Positions 1-12,500 are shown, counted from the stretch's first letter. The stretch: DNA of 64,000 nt from Hymenolepis diminuta (GCA_900708905.1 CAADRB010000012.1:293235-357234); one strand, 5' to 3'. Notes: a model not told the origin generated them from the letters alone. Numbers and translations: made by a program.

Positions 1-1351
1 TCAAACTGTAATAACGTTATGGTCTATCTGGGCCACATCGATCGAATAGATAGAACAGGTCATGCCACTCTTGTCACCAGTTCAGTCCGGAGGAGGTAGA
101 CAAGCCACTCCAATCTATCAATAAATAAATTGAATTTATTTACAAGACATTTTTTCATTAGACGTCAATAATGTCCCGTCGTCGATGTCTCGGCGTGATG
201 ATCGGCAGCTGCTTAGGTATCTATGTACAAAAACGCAAACTCACAGCTGTATCGTCTGTAGACACTGTAGCGGAGATCGGTCACTTCTAATCTCTAAGTG
301 TTGATAGACAACACTGGCTATAGCACTTTTACAACAATATTTATTTCTATGTAATTTTTAAGACGCGATCTGGACAGTTCAATTTCTGTACTGAATAAAT
401 ACGAATATCTGCTCGGTCGAAGATAAGGAGCTCAAGATCAAGCTTTTTATATCAAATTAATCCACCTTTCACACTCTTTGGTTCCCACCTTGTCTGTAAT
501 AACCCTAAATTGTGTGTTAATAGCTCATGCTAAACAACATATTTTATCTACGTGACAATACTTACGATAACATTTTAAATTACTGATTAACTCAATTTTG
601 CCTAATAAAATAAGAACTACAAGTACACATGTTTGAGCTCTCACTTTTTCAGCACATCCTGTAGAAAAACCTTTATACTCTCTCTGAAAACTACATACGA
701 CTTATTATAGTGTATAGAACTCGTACACGACTTTTAAGCCAGCTTTATTGCTTACCTGAGTATTAAAGCATAGGCTAATATTTTATCTCTCAACCTGAAC
801 AGATCGAAGCCACTGATCGGAAAACTAATATAAGAAAATTCATCTTTTGGCAGATTTATTATTATTATTACGGAATCTATGTTAGGATATTTTTTATTTC
901 ATTATTCTAACGGACATGGTAGTCCCAAGTTAATTACACTTCGGAACAGCTATTAGGATAAAAGGCCACTTTATTTGATTCAAAACGTGTAACCAAATTT
1001 GTCGCAAAGTAAGAAATATTTGGATGAAAAAATTTGAGCATTTTCATGGAAGCGTAGAACTCAGACACAGCCATTCGTTAAATTAAACGGAATGAAAAAA
1101 GATGGAATTCAAAGGAGATCAAACAATTTGTTTTAGGTTGGACGACGGAAGCTACAATTTAGGAAAAAAAGGTTACGTAATTTACAGAAGAGTCAACCAA
1201 TCATCGTGGGGGTTTTAAACAAATGGGATAGAAAATTATATTGAAGCAGAATAAAATGATTGCATTTTATTTATTAAGATAGTCTTAGCTGTGAGAAACA
1301 CACATTGAACTTACTAAATTATTATAGAATATAGAATTTAAATCATCATTC
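1..1351. other. 3' flank of ARPC2, no gene seen
   Basis: No coding exon is recognisable here. The stretch lies downstream of the ARPC2 stop codon on the minus strand and should include its 3' untranslated region. Two overlapping AATAAA polyadenylation hexamers on the minus strand (1266-1271 and 1270-1275) lie about 80 nt past the stop, a sensible distance for the mRNA end. The rest (1-1260) shows nothing I can name. Confidence 0.5.
1266..1275 (-). terminator. Polyadenylation signal of ARPC2
   Basis: Overlapping AATAAA hexamers are read on the minus strand, about 80 nt downstream of the ARPC2 stop codon. They are seen directly. Their use as the poly(A) signal is inferred from spacing. Confidence 0.55.
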
Positions 1352-1611
1352 TTACCTAGCTGATGCGCTCAGCATCTGAATTTTTTGTGATGAATCGGAA
1401 ACATTGATAGTGTAACTTCTATTCCCAATAGCATCAGCGGCTGGTTGTGCGCGATTCAAAATTTTCAGAAAATCGGCAGTTTTAGCCCGCATTCGCATCT
1501 GTAGATAGGCTTTCATGCACTTAATGTGATAATGCATGTACGTTCGCATGAGATGGATCAAGTCAATAGTCTTCCCTCGATGGGTCGCTGACGTGTGACG
1601 CGGAGAGAGAA
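1352..1611 (-). CDS. ARPC2: ARPC2 terminal coding exon 6
   Basis: The exon starts after a TTTTTTCAG acceptor (1612-1614). It codes for [20 protein letters not shown], then the long C-terminal helix with YHIKCMKAY and [14 protein letters not shown], and ends SASAR-stop. The tail after NRA is about eight residues longer than in human. The stop is embedded in AG/GTAAGA, so alternative splicing to a different C-terminus cannot be excluded. Confidence 0.9.
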
Positions 1612-4600
1612 CTGAAAAAAAAAAACAAATTCAAACTGTTTTCACTACTTAACTTTGATATAAGCATAAATTGTTCTTCCTAATTCAAATCAACAATGGA
1701 AATGGATCAAAGCACTAAATCTTATCTGGTTGCACTTGTAAATTTCCTATTAGTTAATATTTAGGGGGATAATTAGCAAATTACACTTACCGAACGTTAC
1801 GTAGGCCACATTATCTCCGGATGCTGCCCCGGTGCCTTGAAGTTCTTTGGGTGGGTCCCTGTGTTGGTAGATGACCTGGGGAGCTCCATCAAAACGGCGC
1901 TTGGCTTCAGAAAATTCCTGTGAATGCATTTAGGCAAAGCAATTACAACTAATCTAATACTTGAATGATTTAAGTAAAGTAGTTTTAGAGAAATCATAAA
2001 CTTGTATGCGTATGATGCGACAAACAAATGACTAATTGAATGTGATGCATAGAAGTAGGTTATTGGTGATTTGTTATAAACAATTTCCTATGACCATGTA
2101 AGCCTAATTTGGACCCACATAGACAAGATTCATATTTAAGGCAAAAGAGCGAAACTGGAAAAAAAAACCTAGATGTTGGTACTATTTCTTTACTTCGTTT
2201 GATCAAAACATTTTATCAAACATAGGATGCACCACCTTCAGTATAACGGCAATAGGGTAGTTAAAATAATATATAGAGACTTTCGATCTAGAAAAATGGA
2301 AGGTTTCGAAATAGCTCGATTTCGGAATGGTGTCAGAGCTATTTAGAGGATTTAACTACTTGAGATCTGTGAGATATTTCTTGTTGATATCTAGCTTTGA
2401 GAATGATTTAGATTTAGGCTTCCGAGAGCGAAGGTTTGTATTTCTGTTAACCCGTATTTAGCAATTTCTAATACGTCTGATATCAGAGTAAAGCATGCAA
2501 TGGGAATTAACCAAATTTAAACGAATTAAGTTGTGACAACACACCCATCTTTGCACATATATGGCTGTTAGTTAGTTTAGGACTAATTTTCTGTTTAAAT
2601 ACTCACAGCAAAAACCTAGTAAACGAAATTTCTCATTACCTTAATTTGAAAAATAAGTTTCTAAGCTCTTTGAAAGTCGATCAAGCACGCTATTAACGCT
2701 ACATCGCATGACCTTTGGTTTAAAACAAAAGATACTGTTTTGAGTTGAATAAAGTGATGTAAGTAGAAGTAAAGGAATTTCGAAATGATAAATAAACATT
2801 CGATTCGGTTGACATTGAAATTTATTGAGTTAATTTAACCTTCTTTTTCTCTTCATATAGTTGAGGATGAATGAAATCAGACTAACTGCATCGGTGACCA
2901 AGTGGCGACGTGCGCGTCTTTCACATTAGAGATCACAAAAACGAGAGGTTTAGTTGCACAGCAACGACTAATTACATTTGTTAACTCTGATCAAAAGCAG
3001 GAGTGCCAGAAATCGATTTTCTCATAACAACAGCTACTGAGTGCTGCTGGCACATCCCATAGTTGGCTTGGGAAATTAATCGTACTTGTTAAAGGCAAAT
3101 TTCTCAGTGGGAAATGATCTTCACGCCCAAGACAGGAAGACACTTTATTTAGATTGATTCGAGAATATTTAGAAGAATGTCAATTGCGTTAGTGCAAATA
3201 TTTGATAACTGCTAAAATCAAGTAACATGCAATATCGACACATCTTTTGGGGAACTAACCTGGAGGAAGACTTTTCCAAGAACGACATCATCGGCATCTT
3301 TGAATCTTGTACTGAAAATGACAGTTACTCTGTCTGACATTGCTTGGACAAACCTAAAGAAAGTGCAAAAATAAATCACATATTTGCACCAATTGCCTCC
3401 ATTTTACAATCAAACCTTTAACTCAACCGGGTTCATTAACAAATCACACATGTTCCTTTGGATTTGCAACCATTGTAGATATTTCTTAAGTATAATATGG
3501 TAAATTGTTCCATTTAATATAGTTAAAAGTATCGATAAAAACGTTTTCAACAGCCCAAGTAAATAAGAAAACTACGATCTCTATTTTTATTCGGTTAACA
3601 CAAAATAAAACTGGCCAACTGTTTCATATCCATATTTTGGAAATTTGCTTTTGCTTGATTTATGTACATCAGACTGGCACCTCTTCTCACATTTACAATG
3701 AGTAAAGGCACTGGACCATTTTATGCACGGAAATTTGATTAGGAATCATATTTTTGATGGCCTAATATAATGACTGAGCTTAAATAATTGAGTTAAAAAA
3801 TCCTGACAGCACCCGGTATCTTCTGGAAATGACCGAACACAGATTAAAGCAGGAGTCCTCGTGGAGGGATGGTCAAGTACTTTCATGCTTCTTACTGCAA
3901 CTTATAAATGCGTTTACATCTATTTTTATATGAACAAAATTGTCAAAACAATGCAGATTTCGAAATAGTGTAAATAAATCCAGAAGATAATTAGTCTGAC
4001 GGGCATTTGTCAATCAGTTCTCTGTTTAAATAAGTCGACAGGTAGGTGCCCATAAATAATTATATTTAATCTAAAGAAAATTATACGCATAAACTGCCTG
4101 AAATTCAAGTAAATTCTAATTTATAACATAATAGTAGTTAATTAATCATATCTATTCTCCTTGAATAATGGTAAACACTTTAGAATGACACTCAATATTT
4201 ACCTAAAAGTCAGTAAAACCGTAAAAAGACCCTAAATCTGAGTATTTCTGAATTTCTGTCAAAACATAAAACCTCAGTATCCACATTGTACAGAAATTTC
4301 AGCTTTTCACTTGAAAATACGACTATTACGAAAGTAAAAAGAAAAGTATGACACACATTTAATCAAAGAGTAAATAAAATGAAAATGCCTTGGTTGCTAA
4401 AAAGAAATGTGTAGAATCAGGATGCGAATATATCCTATCATTGTTTCACAGATCACTTTCTGAGTTAATTAAGAGTCAATCTAGTTAGACTAAAAAAACG
4501 AGAATGTGCAAACTCACATAGTCTCATCAGATCGGAAGTTAATGGTGCCCTGTATAATTTTTGCAGAAGGATTATTAGCATTGGCAACCTGGTAGTCAAA

Positions 4601-5108
4601 AAAGTGTTCAAATACACTAGCGAAGCAATTTCTTCGAAGAAGTGCAGCCTTAGTTGCGATCGATTCAATATCGTCAGGTAATTTTTCACAATCAAATTCA
4701 AGGGTTACATTACTACCAGTGTCTGCGCGAGATTTTAGATAATTTCCATATTCTTTGGAAAGCACCTGAAGAAATATAAAGCTATAATAATTAAAAATTG
4801 CCTTCGAATCCCCAAACTGTTCGATTTCTTTGAAGAAAGTGAGTGAAATACTGACAGAAAGAATATTGCTTCCATCCTTTTGGACAATTGTATAAAGAAC
4901 TCCATCGAAATCAGCCACTTTGGCAAGGAGATTAGATGGCTTAGAAGTCCTACAAAAGCAAATGCAACAGCAAAAATTTCGAGTAAAAGGGTGAGGAAAA
5001 ATTAATTATGAATTACGAATCGGGATTTTGTTGATATTCACGGTGGACTTGAAGTTGTGCAAGAACGATGTCTCTTACAGCAAGATGAAAAGGTTCAATA
5101 AGTATCAT
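1352..5108 (-). CDS. ARPC2: Arp2/3 complex subunit 2 (p34-Arc), six coding exons
   Basis: Encodes the p34 scaffold subunit of the Arp2/3 complex, which nucleates branched actin filaments in the cytoplasm and contacts the mother filament. Coding exons in transcript order: 5017-5108, 4802-4949, 4518-4765, 3260-3353, 1791-1917, 1352-1611. They join in phase to about 322 aa (human about 300). The ATG at 5106-5108 follows an in-frame stop and opens MILIE, like human MILLE. Family landmarks seen in order are VADFDGVLY (residues about 42-50), [15 protein letters not shown] (about 122-136), [35 protein letters not shown], and the C-terminal helix YHIKCMKAY...[17 protein letters not shown]. Introns are 67, 36, 1164, 1342 and 179 nt. 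All are GT-AG except the 36-nt one, which appears to be GC-AG. The stop TAA at 1352-1354 overlaps a donor-like AG/GTAAGA. Identification is by recognisable homology. The micro-intron is inferred from family length. Confidence 0.95.
1791..1917 (-). CDS. ARPC2: ARPC2 coding exon 5
   Basis: The exon codes for [20 protein letters not shown] followed by [22 protein letters not shown], matching human EFKEGRR...APQVLFSHREPPLEL...GDNIGYITF. The acceptor is CAG at 1918-1920 and the donor GTAAGT at 1785-1790. It leaves in phase 1. Confidence 0.93.
2889..3078 (+). repeat. tRNA-derived SINE-like repeat, copy 1 (in ARPC2 intron)
   Basis: The head CATCGGTGACCAAGTGGCG resembles the A-box head of the copy at 42868. 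The body GTTAACTCTGATCAAAAGCAG, then ATTTTCTCATAA, parallels that copy's GTTAATTCTGATCAACGGAAG and ATTTTCTCGTAAGAG. It is a diverged copy lying in the 1918-3259 ARPC2 intron. Confidence 0.55.
3260..3353 (-). CDS. ARPC2: ARPC2 coding exon 4
   Basis: The exon codes for [19 protein letters not shown] followed by [12 protein letters not shown] and matches the second ARPC2 domain. The acceptor is TTTAG/G at 3354-3355. The donor GTTAGT is at 3254-3259. It enters in phase 2 and leaves in phase 0, which fits both neighbours. Confidence 0.93.
4518..4949 (-). CDS. ARPC2: ARPC2 exons 2 and 3 (separated by the 4766-4801 micro-intron)
   Basis: The block runs from [16 protein letters not shown] to FRSDETM. 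It holds the first ARPC2 alpha/beta domain with the [13 protein letters not shown] signature. The acceptor lies at 4950-4951 and the donor GTGAGT at 4512-4517. The whole block is also open without removing the 36-nt insert, giving 12 extra residues that no family member I recall has. Confidence 0.9.
4766..4801 (-). other. Probable 36-nt GC-AG micro-intron in ARPC2
   Basis: On the minus strand the segment starts GCAATT after AAG and ends in a pyrimidine-rich tract and CAG before GTG. Removing it leaves FGDSK joined to [10 protein letters not shown], the same length as human HGADE-LLKRVYGSFL. Retaining it adds 12 hydrophobic/aromatic residues in frame ([12 protein letters not shown]). Length 36 is divisible by three and contains no stop, so an unspliced message stays in frame. 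Tapeworm genomes are known for introns near 36 nt. The non-canonical GC donor is the weak point. Confidence 0.65.
5017..5108 (-). CDS. ARPC2: ARPC2 coding exon 1 (start codon)
   Basis: The exon opens ATG-ATA-CTT-ATT-GAA (MILIE) and runs 30 codons plus 2 nt to a GTAATT donor (5011-5016). An in-frame TAA lies just upstream of the ATG. The helix-like [10 protein letters not shown] aligns with human IEETLALKFE. The 67-nt intron that follows ends in a T-rich tract and TAG. Phase 2 matches the next exon. This exon is otherwise easily missed because it codes for only about 31 residues. Confidence 0.85.
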
Positions 5109-6288
5109 ACTTTCTTAATACTAAATAAATACAAAATTCGGCACAATTTCCGCGGAAATTGAGGAATCGAAAAGTTACTTGATGACATCGAGTAGATAAA
5201 CAAATATTCCTATAAGTTGTTTTTTAATGCTGAGAAATAAAATAAATTAGGTTTTTTCACTTTCGGTGATTTATTATATTAAGCAACAGTTTTCACGTGC
5301 GTATTTATCTGTGTTTACTTTGAAAAATTAATATAGTATTAAGGTTTAAAACATTTTTATATACCGAGTATATTAATTACTTTCACTCAAGCATAAACAC
5401 AGTCCATTTTTCTATATATATACATCGTATTCTCTCTTGTAGGAAGATTCTGTTTTTGCGTAAAGAAAAAAATGAAGATGACGTAAACAATAACATCTGA
5501 CCTAGATGTATGGATAGCATATATTTTCACGATAATTTATTTAATAGTGATAATCATAGGCATTACGTGAACTCATTCAATCATTCAAATGTATGTGTTG
5601 CTTCGTTGACATATAGTTCTACAGTGAAATAAATTTTCAAAATAATGTGATAATAAGTAGATGTCCTTCTTTAATATGAACAAAGGTTAAATTCGACGGT
5701 TTTCATCCTCTAAACTAACTTGATAAATATATTTCCGGTACAATTTTTCATTTGCTCGAAAGCTGTGGTGTAAATATTCACTATAATGCGTGTTATAAAT
5801 CTGGTGATTTTGGCTGAAGGTACTTGACTTATTAAACCATGTAAATTCAGTTAAAATTTATAAATTCTTGAATATGTTTTGTTATTTTAACCCTCCACAA
5901 ACAGACTATAATTCTTAAGAATGAAGTAAGTTGAAATTTCAATTTGATTAAGATAATATGTAACTTTGTATACTGAAAATTTTATATCATTGTTAATCCT
6001 CATAGATAGCCAATTTGACCTTGTCGTATGTTCTAAACTTCTGTTAAGGGCGACCTTGCGCGAGAAGCTACCAAACATTTGGATAATGAGAAAAGGTGCC
6101 GATAAGTATAAATAGATTGGTTATTCTCCAGGTGCAAAAGTTTAAAATAGCAAATGTTGATATATCTATCATATTAATTTAAATTTAGTATATTTTTTAT
6201 ATAATTTATTGTTATTTTTCCTTACAATTCAACAAATTTTGGTGTGCAAAGTTTACTTTTTACACTTTAAGAAATACTTTCGAGCTAA
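5109..6288. promoter_or_regulatory. Divergent intergenic region between ARPC2 and GPR155
   Basis: The two start codons are head to head, 1180 bp apart, so this interval should contain both promoters and 5' leaders. Visible elements are a CRE-like TGACGTAA at 5479-5486 and several TATA-rich runs near 5414. No coding exon was recognised. Promoter function is inferred from gene orientation only. Confidence 0.5.
6262..6271 (+). promoter_or_regulatory. Possible 3' splice (cis or trans) acceptor before the GPR155 start
   Basis: A T-rich tract followed by ACTTTAAG ends at 6271, 17 nt before the GPR155 ATG. It would give a very short leader. In flatworms such sites can receive a spliced leader. Here it could equally be the end of a 5' UTR intron, or chance. 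Confidence 0.25.
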
Positions 6289-6564
6289 ATGAATGCCTCC
6301 ATCCTCAGCATGATTCAAATTACTAATGAACCAAGCACAGAAACGCCAACATCCAACTTTACAATATCCATAAATAGTACAACTCTTTCCAAAATCTCTC
6401 AAGATGATAATGTCTTTTCTGCAATTATCTCCATCTTCCTTACTCAGTACATCTTTATCATTTTGGGTTTCTTCGTTGGCCATTTCAAACTACTATCAAA
6501 AGCGCAAACTCGGGGGCTGGGCCGATTTGTGTATCGGTATGCCCTATCTGCAATTCTTTTCATG
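6289..6564 (+). CDS. GPR155: GPR155 exon 1: luminal N-terminus and TM1
   Basis: Ninety-two codons end exactly in phase 0 at a GTATGT donor (6565). Residues 1-40 are polar with N-glycosylation sequons (N2-A-S, N23-F-T, N29-S-T). TM1 is about residues 43-64. GLGRFVYRYALSAILF aligns with human GLGNFVSRFALPALLF. The human tyrosine in GYIAG is replaced (GFFVG, F61). Confidence 0.92.
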
Positions 6565-9500
6565 GTATGTAATCCTTTATTTTATAAATTTAATAAAATT
6601 TCACTTCGTATTTATATTTAAATTAATGCTGACAAATAATAGTGTTTATATTAGAACTATCAAAGAAAATATTAGAAACAATGATTAAAATCAGGCTCAT
6701 AAGGAGTTTGAATTAAAAGCCATTTTAAAAGGGTATCTATTTTGATTTATTGCATTTAATATTTATTAAATATCTTCTTTTAATCTGCTTTTGATAATCT
6801 GCCTTTGTTTCATACATTAAATCTGCCAATTTTGCAATTATGCAGGACCGATGCGGCCTATTACAAATCAACCATTCTGTTCACCACTTGTATACTCATT
6901 ACTTCATTTATGATTGTAGTAATACCATTTACTACAATAATATAGTCATGATCGATACTTTCTGAGGAATTCTATTTCTGTTACTTTTGTAGCTTTTTAG
7001 TGCCAGAGAATGATTGATCCTATTGCTATATTCCATTTACATGTCATGTTTCTCATTGATTTTACTGTTTCACAGCTAATCTGCTCAAATATATTTTTCT
7101 TGTTCCCATTCCATTGTGATAAAAGGACTTAAACGTTTTTCGCATGTCATGAATCTAATCTCGCATTTTCAATATAAATGTTCAAATATTTTTTTCTCTA
7201 TTTCTTCCTTGAGCTTCCGAATAGTGTATCCTATTGATTGCAGGATTTTTAATTGCGTACTACTACTGTATTTAATAAAAAACTGCTATTACGAAAAATT
7301 TGAAAATTGAGAGATAATAAACTTGTTCATATCTATCTTTCCAATTATCTTTAATTCTAAAAATTTTCTCTGTTTAGATGTTTCTGTTTTTCCTAAATGA
7401 TTGCATTGTTTTACTTTAGATATCTTTCAGTTTTTATTGAAATCAAAATTAAAATTTAATGACGTGGTATAAGGAACATCCCATTTTAAAGTAAATATTT
7501 CCCAATTACATTGCTCTTTTTGTTTCAGTTTCCACTCCAATCCTTTAATTTAAAAGCATATTATTACTAATTATTACGTAAAATTTTTCAAGATGGAAAA
7601 CGTTAGGTATTCAGTGCAAATATGTTTAATCAAAATCGTAAGTTGTCTAACTTGAAGAAGTAATTTCCCTTTTTTTCCTCTTACATTTTATGAAAATTTA
7701 TCAAAACATATTTTTTAAATGATTATTATCAAAGAAATAGTTTAAGTCATATCTTAGTTGACAACGTCTCCTAAATATAATTGGCAGACAAGGATTTTCA
7801 AATTAAAAATGCCATCAAGGAATTATAATATCCTTTTTTAAGAGCGTGTAGTGATTACTTTTGGCAGTTGAAATAACATTGCACGAACTTTAGTAGTCTT
7901 TACGGATGTAATAAAGCGTTTCAAATGAAGGGGGTACAAGTTGTGATTTCTAAAATGTTAGATGAATAGTCAAAAAATATTACTATTTGTCCTAGACTTT
8001 GCCTTATTATTATTACCAAGATCAATGCAAAATGTACTTCTAAATTTAACTCATCGGATAGCAACGGAACAAGCAAATGACAAATAACTGAACAAGAAGT
8101 GCAACGAGGAGAATTGATTAGGGGCCCATAATAAAGTCAGTGTCGAGAGTCCTGTTTATAATATCCATGCAGTGTTCTAAGACCCATTTTTCAAAAATAC
8201 GATTCCTAAATTTCGGTATATTAATTTTATTGAAGGGTTTTCTTACCGAGTTCATTCATTTGTGCCTTCTTACATCCATATGCAGACAGCTGAGGGGCAT
8301 TTCGAACAAGGTGGAACTTACTTACGTGAATCGCTTTTTCGTGAACTGTCGTAAGTGAAAATCTAGATAAGAAGTACGTATATCTAGTAGTTGTAGTCAA
8401 ACTATGTAAAATCAACTGAATGTTATTTAAATTCTTGCACAGAATCTCAAAATCAGTTGCCAAGATCATTTTTGTCTGATCCTTTTTTTCCATTCCGTTA
8501 GTTACCTTATTTAAAGTATAATTTTGTAAGAAACATCTATTCTGTACTGGCATTTAAGCTTAAGTATTTGTGTTAGAGTTTTTATTGCCTTGAACTTTTA
8601 TCTATACTTCTGCCTATGTCAGTAATCTTTAGATTTATATCCTTATTTATAGTTCTTATAAACGACAAAGCCATACTGGGAAAAGACCGAAATATTCTTC
8701 AGATAGTATTGATAATCGGATTATCAAATATTCTCAATTTTCTAGATAACGGTTTGGCAAACACAAACCACAATATGTACCGATGTATATTGATTAGCTT
8801 TAAGACGCAATTTAAGCATCTAAAAATATTTTAAATTAATTAAAATAAAATATTTTGCCAGAGATTCTCCTTTAAATACAAATACGTTACAAACCGACCC
8901 TTCATTTTTCTACACATTCTCCTAATAAATAAATATGCATAGCATGCGTCAATTTTGAATCATATTGCAATTTAAAATGACGCTAGTTATTTGTCTTGTC
9001 TAATGAATTTTAAATAAAGATGCGTACATTCAATAATAATCAATGTCATGAAAACAATCATTTTTAATTTTACAATCTATTGCTAATGACAGATGAAAAA
9101 GATTTGAGTTAAATGAGTGTTAATTTCACTGTAACATCTACTCACTTAATTAACATTAAAGATTATCGTAATATTAAAAAGTATATATTTTTCATAAAAT
9201 AAATACCAGTTGAATTTCTTTATTAATTCAGTTTCTATTAATTAAGTAATTGAATTAATTGAATAAGTATTGGATAATTGATTTGATTGGTGGTATTTCC
9301 CTAGACAAAGTCCATGTCTACGAACTTGTTGACCTCTTACCTATAGTACAACTGATAAATTTCACTAACGAATGTCCTTGCAAAATATTTAAAGTGCTAG
9401 GTAATAGTGCATCATTATTATTCACCCAGTGCTAATCTGTGAAGTGGATGGCCAACAATACTGGTTAATTATGATCAACAAGAGGGAAGGCAAAACGCGA

Positions 9501-12500
9501 CACTCTCACAAGAGTGGCTGCAGAAAACCTTCCCTCTCCCCAAGTCAAATGTTGTTACTGCTTTTCTTAATAACTTTGGAAATTTAGTTATTATTTGTTA
9601 TATTTTTGTTTCAAAAATAGGCACTTAAAAGCAGTTGGTTACTATCACTCATGATAAGACGGAAAAGGCCACATATTTAGGCTGGAAACTGTGCATTTTT
9701 CAAAATTATTTGAAGGAGATATCAAGTAGAAGTTAAGGATAAAGCGTGGACGTCGAAAGCGTCTTGCTTCATTTAAATTCTGAAGTCATTATGTTATCCA
9801 ATTTTACTTAAATTTCAGTGTCACACTCTATTGTTCCAAAGTTCAAATTTCACGATTCGACACGTAGGTAGCTAAATGAATCCAAACTGGTCAAAATAAT
9901 TGGTATCGACTCGGTTATGGCTAAAAGCAGTAAAACAAGTCTATCAAAAGAGGATAAAATTCAATCAGTCACCATTTTGCACTTCCGAACATCACAGATG
10001 ATTTTTCCATTTGACCTTTTAAAAGAAGTTGGTGGCGCCATTTATAGGCTATTTCAAAATTTGCCGTATTACTTGTGGGCGTCTTGAGTATTGTAGCTGA
10101 TCCCATGATTTTAACATTTAAAAAATCAAATTACACTAAGTACTTTCGTACTTATTAGACAAGGGGCAAACTATAATTTAAATAATAAAGTGTGTAGAGC
10201 ATTTGTACATTTATTAACAAGATTCTATTTATCAATCTATTTAAAGACATTTATTTATAACATTTGCACCATTTAAAATTCTAGTGTTTACAAAGAGTAA
10301 AATAAAAGAAATTATATCAAATATTTTCAATGCTTAATTGCTATGGAAAATTTTATTTAAACTGTTTGGTCACGTGATTATGATGCTCAAGCACATAATA
10401 TTTTGTCTGATCTTATTTCACTTCAAGATGATCAGTTATAGAAACAAGCTAATCAAGGTACATTTTGTGGGTTAAAAAATCAGTTGTTAAAAGTAAATTT
10501 TTAGTTATTATCCTTGACCGTACGTTGATCTGAATATGAAAATATCAGGAATGTTTACTAAGCTTCGCTAGTATCAAAGCCGCAAATATTACCTTACATT
10601 TATTAATTTCTCTATAGCTATGAATAGATGGATGCTTGTCCACCATCCGACCTTTAGATTATCGCTTGTGAATAGTGCGCCTTTCTCTACTATCAGGCAA
10701 ATTAGATCAGGTTAGTGGAATATGTGATGAATGAAAACTGATTTTCGTTTTGATAATCGAAAATTCCCAAAATGGCCTTGAAAAGTAATCTCTAATTGGA
10801 GTTAGAGCCTCAAGGGCAGGGAGACAACAATTAAAACTGGGAATATCATTATATTTACTTTCTTCTTACTTTGGTAGACGTAATTTTGAGATTACTATGC
10901 ATCTCTGTCTAAATAGTATTTTAATAAAAGTAATAATTGATAATTTCTTATGAGTTGGACCAAATATGCATATTATTAACGTATTGGCTCAATTCATTTC
11001 AATTAGCAGCTGTCCTGTATTTTCAGATTACACCTCTCCTTGCTAGCATGATTTACAAATGTATAGATAAGAAGGACCTCTGCTTATGATAAACCGATTT
11101 CCAATGCATTTTGACCTACCATGACCTCTAAAATATATTCATAATCCGAAAAGAACTTAAGAATAAAGAGCACCAAACCACAACCAGAATTTTTATGGAA
11201 TTATAACTTTGCAGGATGGAAATCTCTCAGTCACACTTTTCTCTCCTATTAGTAAAAGTAGCTTTATAATCTAAAACACTTTCTCTTCAAATTACATTTT
11301 TAACAACGAAATATTTCGGGTCACGATTTTGCCTTGAACTATCAAATAGGCGCTAAAAAGATAATAGACACAGTCTACTCTCTATTAATTGATTTCCTAA
11401 AAAATTTAATACAGTTAAGTGCATATATTTAACATAAAGCAAGTAAAAACAACAAAGTAGAGGACGTTCAAAAACCGTAAATTTCTTAAGTTCTTCTAAA
11501 TTTTAACATTTTTTAAAAATTGTTATTTTTACTAAAATACATTGTTGCTAATTTTATGCTCTTAAATATTCCCGACAATCGAAGTTAAATATAGATCAAA
11601 ATTTTACCAATTAATATGTTTTATTATAATAAAAATTTGTCAACTTTCTCATAAGGGATACAAATGACTTCATAATATCCGATGTTTCAAAGTTTATTTT
11701 GTGTAATGGAATTCAGAGCTTGCTTATCCATTTATTCCATTAAATAAATGCCACTTTGATTTATTTTTATCTTTTTGCGATCATGTGTAGGCGGACGAAA
11801 CTAGGAAAAGCGTGTGAAAAACCACGCTAACTTGATCATTTTTAGAAATTCCTTCAGACCTTATAATTATAACTGCTCTTAATTGACTTTCAGTGACAAA
11901 GCTCCCCCCCCCCTTTCTATATAAATCATGCGATTTAAGTTTGTTTATTCTGTTTCTTATCAATTAAATTTAATATCTTTTTATCATTTGCAATATCTGG
12001 ATTCATTTTCAGATTGCACAATTTGTTTCTCTAAACATTTGCATCAAATTTTCTTAATAAGCTAATTAAATTCTTATTTCAATTCAATAATTCTTGAGTA
12101 ATCCACTTAAGTGGTATGGTTGCCTCGATGTGGGAGTTGATTATCCAATCAACTGAATAGGTTGAATGAAGTATGTATCAGTTCTCTGTAAAGAAACAGG
12201 GATGAGCAGGCCTGGACTTAGGTCATAATTTGAAACAACAAATTTATTTTAAACTACCGTACTTTATTTCAAAATGAGTTTATTAAATTGCCTGATTATT
12301 ACCCATAAACAAGACAATCCGTGTTTTTTCTAAATAAGGGTGTTATTATTTCTCTTATGGTGTAGTTTTGTGGCTGGAATTGGAATTATATTGCCTAGAA
12401 ATTCAACATTTAATCTTTCAAGGTCTTGAAATCTGGAGATGTTCTAGCTTACAAGATGCCAAGGCAGGACTGAGGTAACTACCTAAGCTGATGCTCTTCC

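Noticed and set aside
6253..6483. Minus-strand 76-codon frame
   Set aside because: It is antisense to GPR155 exon 1, which has firm homology and splice support.
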